From: Lacustribacter sp964460315
GTDB taxonomy: Bacteria; Pseudomonadota; Gammaproteobacteria; Burkholderiales; Burkholderiaceae_A
NCBI GenBank assembly: GCA_964460315.1
Contig: CAYWPQ010000036.1
Coordinates: 1 to 11,631, forward strand
Length of the DNA stretch: 11,631 nucleotides
Direction: 5' to 3'
Made by a program: the position numbers and the translations under genes. Below, one piece after another: positions 5,839 through 11,631 of the stretch; the stretch's first letter is position 1; the number at the start of each line of letters is the position of its first letter. The notes beneath the pieces were generated by a model that saw only the letters and a program-made list of their open reading frames with translations, had not been told where the DNA came from and ran no database searches.

Positions 5839-8250
5839 GTGAAACCACTCATGATTCAAAAGGCCGCAGTGCTTGGCGCTGGCGTGATGGGCGCGCAGAT
5901 TGCGGGGCACCTGGCCAACGCGGGGATCTCGGTCGAACTCTTCGACCTTCCAAGCAAGGAAGGTGATCGCAACCAGATCGTGAATTTCGCCATCGCTCGT
6001 CTGGGCAAGCTTGAGCCGGCACCGCTGGCCAGCCCCTCGGTGTTAAGCCTGATTCGCGCCTGCAACTACGACGACCATCTTGATCGCTTGGCCGACTGCC
6101 AGCTTGTGGTGGAAGCCGTGGCCGAACGCATGGACATCAAACGTTCGTTGTACGCCAAGGTGGCCCCCAAGATTGCAAGCAACGCATGGGTGGCCTCCAA
6201 CACCTCTGGGCTGTCGATTGAATCGCTTTCGAAAGAGATTCCAGAATCACTGCGCACTCGGTTCTGCGGCATGCACTTTTTTAATCCGCCCCGCTACATG
6301 AGCCTCGTGGAATTGATTCCAACGCAGGCTACCGACCCATCGGTGATGGACGCCCTGGAGGCGTGGCTCACCCGCACCGTAGGTAAATCGGTGGTGCGCG
6401 CCAAAGACACTCCCAATTTCATTGCCAATCGCATCGGCGTCTTTTCTCTATTGGCCACCATGCGACACACCGAGGCCTTCGGTCTTGGGCTTGACACCGT
6501 TGATGCGCTCACCGGCCCCAAGATTGGACGCCCCAAAAGCGCAAGCTATCGCACCGTGGATGTCGTGGGTATCGACACCCTTGCCCATGTGGTCAAAACC
6601 ATGGACGAGCAGCTACCCAAGGACCCTTGGCATGGCTGGTTTCAGCCCCCAAGCTGGCTTTCTGCGCTGATTGAGAAGGGCGCACTTGGCCAGAAATCTG
6701 GCGCGGGGCTCTACAAGAAAGAAGGCAAAGAGATTCATGTGCTTGATCTTAAAACGGGGGCATATCGCAAGAGCGACAGCAGCGTTGACCCCGAAGTCGA
6801 GGCCATCCTCAAGATCAAAAAGCCTGACGAAAAGTTCAAGGCGCTCCGCGCATCAAGCCACCCGCAGGCTCAGTTCTTGTGGGCGATCTTTCGGGACGTC
6901 TTCCATTACAGCGCCTATCACTTAAGCGACATCGCCCACAACGCGCGAGATCTTGATTTCGCCCTGCGCTGGGGCTTTGGCTGGGCCATGGGCCCGTTCG
7001 AACTCTGGCAGGCAGCAGGATGGCAAGACATTGCCAAGGCCATCAGTGATGACATCGAAGCAGGCAAGACGGTCAATGCCAAGCTGCCCGCCTGGGCTTT
7101 GGAGGCCGACCGAAAGGGTGTGCACTCACCCGTGGGTTCGTATTCTCCGTTGGACAAAAAAGCAGCACCACGATCTTCACTCCCTGTTTACCAGCGGCAT
7201 TACTTCCCCGAGGCCTTGTTGGGCGAGCGTGCCCTGCATGAGATGGGCGACCCTGCCGAGTGGGCCGGCGAGACCGTCTTTGAAAACACCGGTGTTCGCC
7301 TGTGGCGCATGCCCGAGCGCGACCCCGGCATTGGCATCCTTTCGTTCAAGTCGAAGATGCACACCGTTGGAGACGACGTGCTGCAGGGCATTCTTGACGC
7401 CTTAAAGTTTGCCGAGGCCAATCTGGAGGGAGTGGTGCTTTGGCATTCAGCACCCTTCTCAGTGGGCGCCAACCTGAAACAGGTGGCCGAAGCCTGTGCT
7501 GCCAAAGATTTCGAGCGGCTCGACAAGATGATTGAGCAGTTCCAGGCATGCTCGCAGGCTCTGAAGTATTGCGGCGTGCCTGTGGTGGCGGCCACCCAAG
7601 GTATGGCGCTTGGCGGGGGCTGTGAGTTCCTGATGCATTCGCAGCATCGCGTCATGGCGCTCGAAACCTATTCGGGTTTGGTCGAAGCCGGTGTCGGCCT
7701 GATTCCCGCAGGCGGGGGCTGCAAGGAATACGCCGTGCGAGCCTCTCAGTGGGCCGCGAAAAGCCCCACGCCCAGCGAAGTCTTCCCCTTCATTCAAGCC
7801 GTCTTCCCAAGCATTGCCATGGCGAAGGTGGGCAAGAGTGCGCTGCAAATTATTGAAATGGGACTGGGCAAGCCATCGGACCAGATTGTCTTCAATACCC
7901 AGGAACTGCTCTTTGCCGGTTTAAAGGCTGCGCGGCACCTGGCCGACACCGTGAAGCCCACCAACCTTCCCCCGGCTTTATTCCCCGTGGCAGGCCGCAC
8001 TGGTGTCGCCAACCTTTCGATGATGCTGGTCAACATGCATGAGGGAAAGATGATCAGCGACCACGACTACCGCGTGGCCTTGGCCGCAGCCAATGCGCTG
8101 TGTGGCGGTGACATTGATGCAGGAAGCCTGGTGGATGAAGCCTGGCTCATCACGATTGAGCGTGCGGAATTCGTGAAGCTGCTTAAAACACCAGAGACTC
8201 AGGCGCGGATCACGCACATGCTTGAAACCGGCAAGCCACTTCGTAACTGA
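5839..8250 (+). CDS. 3-hydroxyacyl-CoA dehydrogenase/enoyl-CoA hydratase fusion, dehydrogenase first (FadN-like)
   Basis: This is a second multifunctional beta-oxidation enzyme, 803 residues from the GTG at 5839, with domain order opposite to FadB/FadJ. It starts with the NAD-binding motif GAGVMG (13-18), then VVEAVAE, NTSGLSIESL and the catalytic H146 in GMHFFNPPRYMSLVELI. A first C-terminal dehydrogenase domain follows (TPNFIANRIG, DVVGIDTLAHV), then GALGQKSGAGLY. A second, degenerate dehydrogenase-C-like domain contains FALRWGFGWAMGPFELWQAAG (about 375-395). The hydratase domain is last: SVGANLKQV for the oxyanion region, MALGGGCEF with E596, and VEAGVGLIPAGGG with E616. The 20-residue spacing of these glutamates is the same as in FadB. 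Bacillus FadN (YusL) and many proteobacterial homologues share this plan. The gene lies 30 bases after the fadJ-type gene and 11 bases before its likely thiolase partner. Which chain length or substrate it serves compared with the FadJ-type enzyme is not visible. Confidence 0.93.
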   Translation: MKPLMIQKAAVLGAGVMGAQIAGHLANAGISVELFDLPSKEGDRNQIVNFAIARLGKLEPAPLASPSVLSLIRACNYDDHLDRLADCQLVVEAVAERMDIKRSLYAKVAPKIASNAWVASNTSGLSIESLSKEIPESLRTRFCGMHFFNPPRYMSLVELIPTQATDPSVMDALEAWLTRTVGKSVVRAKDTPNFIANRIGVFSLLATMRHTEAFGLGLDTVDALTGPKIGRPKSASYRTVDVVGIDTLAHVVKTMDEQLPKDPWHGWFQPPSWLSALIEKGALGQKSGAGLYKKEGKEIHVLDLKTGAYRKSDSSVDPEVEAILKIKKPDEKFKALRASSHPQAQFLWAIFRDVFHYSAYHLSDIAHNARDLDFALRWGFGWAMGPFELWQAAGWQDIAKAISDDIEAGKTVNAKLPAWALEADRKGVHSPVGSYSPLDKKAAPRSSLPVYQRHYFPEALLGERALHEMGDPAEWAGETVFENTGVRLWRMPERDPGIGILSFKSKMHTVGDDVLQGILDALKFAEANLEGVVLWHSAPFSVGANLKQVAEACAAKDFERLDKMIEQFQACSQALKYCGVPVVAATQGMALGGGCEFLMHSQHRVMALETYSGLVEAGVGLIPAGGGCKEYAVRASQWAAKSPTPSEVFPFIQAVFPSIAMAKVGKSALQIIEMGLGKPSDQIVFNTQELLFAGLKAARHLADTVKPTNLPPALFPVAGRTGVANLSMMLVNMHEGKMISDHDYRVALAAANALCGGDIDAGSLVDEAWLITIERAEFVKLLKTPETQARITHMLETGKPLRN

Positions 8251-8261
8251 CAGGACAGACC

Positions 8262-9461
8262 ATGACACGACAGATTCAAGACGCCTATATCGTTTCCGCA
8301 CAGCGGCTTGCTGTGGGCCGAAAGAACGGCGCATTTCGCACCACTCGACCGGACGATCTTCTGGCTGCAGCCATTCAGGCCAGCATGAGCAAGGTCCCTT
8401 CGCTGGACCCCGCCTTGATTGGCGACGTCATTGTTGGCTGCGCCATGCCCGAGGCCGAGCAAGGAATGAACGTGGCCCGAATCGGCGCCCTCTTGGCAGG
8501 ACTCCCACAATCCGTTCCGGGCATGACGATCAATCGATTCTGTGCGTCCGGTCTTCAGGCTGTGGCGCTCGCCGCCCAGAAAATTCAGCTTGGCGAAGCT
8601 GACGCCATGATTGCTGCCGGAACAGAGTCCATGAGCCTAATGCCTCAGATGATGGGCAATAAGGTGGCCATGAACCCACGAGTCTTTGCTGAACAAGAAC
8701 ACCTTGGTATTGCCTATGGCATGGGCATGACCGCAGAAAAGGTTGCCGAACAATGGAAGGTGTCGCGCGACGACCAAGATCAGTTCGCCCTTGAATCTCA
8801 TCAAAAAGCTTTGGCCGCCCAGGCCGCCGGAGAGTTCTCAGCCGAGATCTCGCCCTTTGACGTGGTTCGCCACGAGCCCAACCTTGATACCGGTGTGATT
8901 CGCGAGACCAAGAAAACCATCTCAAACGATGAGGGCCCTCGTGCCGACAGCAGTCTGGAGAAGCTTGGGAAGCTCAAGCCTGTTTTCCTCACCAAAGGTT
9001 CGGTCACTGCGGGCAATTCATCGCAAATGTCGGACGGCGCGGGCGCACTGGTGCTGGTTTCAGGTGACATGCTGCGTCGATTCAATCTTCAGCCCTTGGC
9101 CCGCTTTGCCGGCTTTGCGGTGGCGGGTGTGGCTCCGGAGATCATGGGCATTGGGCCTATTGCAGCCATTCCCAAGGTGTTGGCGCAGGCTGGCGTGAAG
9201 CAAAGTGATCTGGACTGGATCGAACTGAACGAAGCCTTTGCAGCCCAGGCACTTGCCGTGATTCGCGAGCTTGGCCTGGACCCGAAACTCGTCAACCCTC
9301 TGGGCGGCGCTATCGCGTTGGGCCACCCGCTGGGAGCCACCGGTGCCATTCGTTCTTGCACCGCAATTCATGGCTTGCAGCGCCGTCAGAAGCGCTATGG
9401 CATGGTGACCATGTGCATCGGTACAGGCATGGGAGCAGCAGGGCTCTTCGAGCGTCTTTAA
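8262..9461 (+). CDS. Acetyl-CoA C-acyltransferase, FadA-type thiolase
   Basis: This is the second thiolase of the operon, 399 residues, the usual length of a biosynthetic or FadA-type degradative thiolase and without the long FadI loop. Catalytic positions are present: C94 in NRFCASGLQ, H355 in LGHPLGATG, and C385 in MCIGTGMG, with IELNEAFAAQ and VTAGNSSQMSDGA. It ends the beta-oxidation round by releasing acetyl-CoA. The ATG at 8262 has AGGA at 8252-8255, 6 bases upstream. The position directly after the dehydrogenase-hydratase fusion makes those two the second functional pair. An acetoacetyl-CoA thiolase role cannot be excluded by sequence reading alone, but the operon favours a broad 3-ketoacyl-CoA thiolase. 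Confidence 0.93.
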   Translation: MTRQIQDAYIVSAQRLAVGRKNGAFRTTRPDDLLAAAIQASMSKVPSLDPALIGDVIVGCAMPEAEQGMNVARIGALLAGLPQSVPGMTINRFCASGLQAVALAAQKIQLGEADAMIAAGTESMSLMPQMMGNKVAMNPRVFAEQEHLGIAYGMGMTAEKVAEQWKVSRDDQDQFALESHQKALAAQAAGEFSAEISPFDVVRHEPNLDTGVIRETKKTISNDEGPRADSSLEKLGKLKPVFLTKGSVTAGNSSQMSDGAGALVLVSGDMLRRFNLQPLARFAGFAVAGVAPEIMGIGPIAAIPKVLAQAGVKQSDLDWIELNEAFAAQALAVIRELGLDPKLVNPLGGAIALGHPLGATGAIRSCTAIHGLQRRQKRYGMVTMCIGTGMGAAGLFERL

Positions 9462-9971
9462 GTGAACACCGCCTGGATTTTTAAGCTGCCCCCAAGGCTG
9501 CGGGCTTGGCTTGTTCGCGTGGGCTTTAACCTGCACCCGCCTTTTCGGGGAACCGGCGGGCGAATCACCTATGTCTCGGATGATCTGCTGCAGATGCGTG
9601 CAAGACTGCCTCACAGCTGGAAGACGAAGAACATCGTCGGTTCGATTTACGGCGGCTCCCTGTTTGCCGTGACCGACGGTCCTCACCCCATGATGCTGAT
9701 GGCCGCACTTGGGCCAAGCGTGGTGGTCTGGGACAAAAACGCCACCATTCGTTATCGAAAACCCGCGTTCACAGAACTCACCGTTGATTTCATCCTCTCA
9801 GATGGTGATCTTGCTGCGATTCGGGCGGCGCTTGACTCGGTTCAGGAATGCTCGCATCGCTTCGTGATGGATCTCATCGATTCCGATGGCCAATCCCACG
9901 CAACGATCGAAAGAATTATTTACATCGCAAAGAAGTCGTTCTACCAAGAAAAAATCAAACAGGCACTCTGA
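9462..9971 (+). CDS. DUF4442-like hot-dog fold protein, putative acyl-CoA thioesterase
   Basis: The 169-residue product resembles the DUF4442 (PaaI/YiiD-related hot-dog) family. Visible features are the helix-initiating stretch NIVGSIYGGSLFAVTDGPHPMM (split by the family's conserved GG), then VVWDKNATIRYRKPAFTEL, which fits the central hot-dog strands, and a C-terminal strand ATIERIIYIAKK. No signal peptide is seen; the N-terminus is basic (LPPRLRAWLVRVG). The GTG at 9462 begins on the base after the thiolase stop and lacks a clear ribosome site, so it probably relies on translational coupling. Members near fatty-acid genes are generally taken to hydrolyse acyl-CoA, but the substrate is unproven. 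In this operon it could relieve CoA trapping or remove intermediates that the cycle cannot process. The family call is firm, the activity tentative. Confidence 0.8.
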   Translation: MNTAWIFKLPPRLRAWLVRVGFNLHPPFRGTGGRITYVSDDLLQMRARLPHSWKTKNIVGSIYGGSLFAVTDGPHPMMLMAALGPSVVVWDKNATIRYRKPAFTELTVDFILSDGDLAAIRAALDSVQECSHRFVMDLIDSDGQSHATIERIIYIAKKSFYQEKIKQAL

Positions 9972-9994
9972 ACGAGATGCCTCAGGAGACTTGA

Positions 9995-11631
9995 ATGGAA
10001 AAGGTTTGGCTGAAGAGTTACCCCGAAGGCGTTCCTGCCGAAGTGACCCTCAACTCCGAGACCTCGGTGGTGGATCTCTTCGAAGAAGCCTGCAACGAGT
10101 TCTCAAGCCGAACGGCCTACGTCAGCATGGGCATTTCCATGAGCTTTCGCGAACTCGATCAGATGACCACGGCCTTTGCCCAGTACCTGCAGTCACAGGG
10201 GCTTCAAAAGGGTGATCGTGTGGCGCTGATGATGCCCAATGTCTTGCAATACCCCGTCGCCCTTTTTGGAACGCTGAAAGCCGGTGGCGTGGTGGTCAAC
10301 TGCAACCCGCTCTACACCCCCCGAGAGCTTGAACATCAGCTGGTGGATTCCGGAGCCACCTTTGTCGTGATCCTTGAAAACTTCGCCCATACCCTTGAAC
10401 AGGTCATCAGCAAAACCCAGGTTAAGCATGTGGTGGTGACCCCTTTGGGCGAACTTCTTGGAACCGTGAAAGGTGCCATCGTGAACCTGGTGGTGCGCAA
10501 GGTGAAAAAGCTTGTTCCCCCCTGGGCCATTCCGCAATCCATTTCGATCAAGAAAGCGCTCGAGCTTGGCCGGGGTCATGCCATGCGCAAGCCTTCGCTC
10601 AACGCGAAAGATCTGGCCTTTTTGCAATACACCGGCGGCACCACAGGAGTTTCAAAAGGTGCCATTCTGACCCACGGCAATATCGTGGCCAATGTCATGC
10701 AGGCCGAAGCTTGGATCAACCCCGTGGTGCGGCGTGGCGAAGAGGTGATCATCACAGCGTTGCCGCTCTATCACATCTTCGCGCTCACCGCGAACTGCCT
10801 CACCTTCATGCGAATTGGGGCAAAGAACATTCTCATTCCCAATGCACGCGATTTCTCGGCCTTCATCAAAGAGTGGGCGAAGTATCCCGTCACCGTGTTC
10901 ACCGGCGTGAACACGCTATTCAATGCACTGTTGAACCACCCTGATTTCGCCAAACTTAATTTCAGCACCCTGCGGCTCACGTTGGGGGGCGGCATGGCCG
11001 TTCAGAAACCCGTGGCTGAGCGTTGGCGTCAGGTTACCCAGAGCCCTTTGTCTCAGGCCTATGGGCTGACCGAGACATCACCCGCGGCAACCATTAATCC
11101 GCTTTACGACCTTCCCTTTACAGGGTCCATTGGGTTGCCGATTTCGTCCACCCTGGTTTCCATTCGTGACGATCAGGGACAAGAACTCAAGGTGGGCGAC
11201 GTTGGCGAGATCTGCATCGCCGGGCCTCAGGTGACCCAAGGCTACTGGGGCCGGCCCGAAGAAACCGAAAAGGTGTTCACCCAGGACGGCTTCCTGAAAA
11301 CTGGCGACATGGGCTATGTCGATGAACACGGCTATGTCTTCTTGGTGGACCGCAAAAAAGACATGATCCTTGTGTCAGGCTTTAACGTCTACCCGAATGA
11401 GGTCGAAGAGGTGGTGGCCATGCACCCCGCCGTGCGCGAGGTGGCCGCGATTGGCGTGGCTGACGAACAATCTGGCGAGGCCGTGAAGGTGGTGATTGCC
11501 AGCAATGACCCAAATCTAACCAAAGAGGCGGTGATCGAGCACTGCAAAAAATACCTGACGAACTACAAGTGCCCCCGGTATGTGGAGTTTCGAGACGAAC
11601 TGCCCAAGACGAACGTTGGAAAGATTCTGAG
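9995..11631 (+). CDS. fadD: Long-chain-fatty-acid--CoA ligase FadD (3' end cut by window)
   Basis: FadD activates free long-chain fatty acids with ATP and CoA as they enter the cell, feeding the enzymes upstream in the operon. The frame is open for 545 codons to the window edge. It starts at ATG 9995 behind AGGAG (9984-9988), spacing 6, with EKVWLKSYP very close to the E. coli FadD N-terminus. Motifs in order: NPLYTPRELEHQL, the AMP-binding loop YTGGTTGVSKGA (212-223), ALPLYHIFALT, TGVNTLFNALLN, YGLTETSP (from 356), TGD with D438, DRKKDMILVSGFNVYPNE (the fatty-acyl ligase signature, around 450-470) and the terminal catalytic lysine K543 in NVGKIL. E. coli FadD has 561 residues, so only about 15-20 codons are lost at the edge. 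The protein is otherwise complete and shows no damage. It is probably the last or a late gene of the operon, but what follows is not in view. Confidence 0.95.
   Translation, partial: MEKVWLKSYPEGVPAEVTLNSETSVVDLFEEACNEFSSRTAYVSMGISMSFRELDQMTTAFAQYLQSQGLQKGDRVALMMPNVLQYPVALFGTLKAGGVVVNCNPLYTPRELEHQLVDSGATFVVILENFAHTLEQVISKTQVKHVVVTPLGELLGTVKGAIVNLVVRKVKKLVPPWAIPQSISIKKALELGRGHAMRKPSLNAKDLAFLQYTGGTTGVSKGAILTHGNIVANVMQAEAWINPVVRRGEEVIITALPLYHIFALTANCLTFMRIGAKNILIPNARDFSAFIKEWAKYPVTVFTGVNTLFNALLNHPDFAKLNFSTLRLTLGGGMAVQKPVAERWRQVTQSPLSQAYGLTETSPAATINPLYDLPFTGSIGLPISSTLVSIRDDQGQELKVGDVGEICIAGPQVTQGYWGRPEETEKVFTQDGFLKTGDMGYVDEHGYVFLVDRKKDMILVSGFNVYPNEVEEVVAMHPAVREVAAIGVADEQSGEAVKVVIASNDPNLTKEAVIEHCKKYLTNYKCPRYVEFRDELPKTNVGKIL

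Noticed and set aside
9060..9686. 208-residue minus-strand open frame across the thiolase and DUF4442 genes
   Set aside because: Antisense to two good genes, with low-complexity His- and Gly-rich translation and no start signal.
1..11631. Mobile elements, CRISPR arrays, tRNA or rRNA genes, phage or toxin-antitoxin genes
   Set aside because: I found no repeat array, terminal inverted repeats, transposase, integrase or RNA gene. Apart from the intergenic region at 99-357, the window is filled by the listed coding sequences.

Overview
The window is a chromosomal, moderately GC-rich piece of a Gram-negative bacterium. It holds one long fatty-acid beta-oxidation operon on the + strand. The proteins are clearly of proteobacterial type: a membrane FadE, a FadI/FadJ pair, FadD, and a PsrA/FadP-like TetR regulator. 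A betaproteobacterium is my best guess, because TetR-type fad regulators together with a dehydrogenase-first multifunctional enzyme are familiar there. The window alone does not prove the lineage. Two runs of exactly 100 N (2974-3073 and 4977-5076) show that this is a draft or metagenome scaffold.

Layout. Positions 1-98 hold the start of a divergent minus-strand gene whose product begins with a signal peptide; it leaves the window at its left edge. Positions 99-357 are the divergent regulatory region, with a cluster of CAAAC/GTTTG pentamers that look like PsrA-type operators. The + strand then carries, nearly gap-free: a tetR/psrA-like regulator (358-1167), fadE (1193-3157, interrupted by an N run), fadI-type thiolase (3165-4448), fadJ-type hydratase/dehydrogenase (4450-5808, interrupted by an N run), a second multifunctional enzyme of opposite domain order (5839-8250), a fadA-type thiolase (8262-9461), a DUF4442 hot-dog thioesterase-like protein (9462-9971) and fadD (9995 to the right edge, cut only a few codons from its end). 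Intergenic distances run from 0 to about 30 bases and I see no internal terminator, so a single transcript from the region before tetR is likely.

How the genes work together. FadD makes acyl-CoA from free fatty acid. FadE performs the first oxidation. Two independent hydratase/dehydrogenase plus thiolase modules (fadI-fadJ and the dehydrogenase-first fusion with the fadA-type thiolase) complete the cycle. The DUF4442 protein may release free acids or CoA when intermediates build up. The TetR protein probably represses the whole unit, and perhaps the divergent gene, until acyl-CoA appears.

Most of the window is well-known metabolism and I did not find a new kind of system. The points worth a second look are the operator cluster, the duplicated degradation module, the thioesterase placed inside a degradation operon, the short C-terminus of the FadJ-like protein, the secreted divergent product, and the assembly gaps, which hide far more than 100 bases each.
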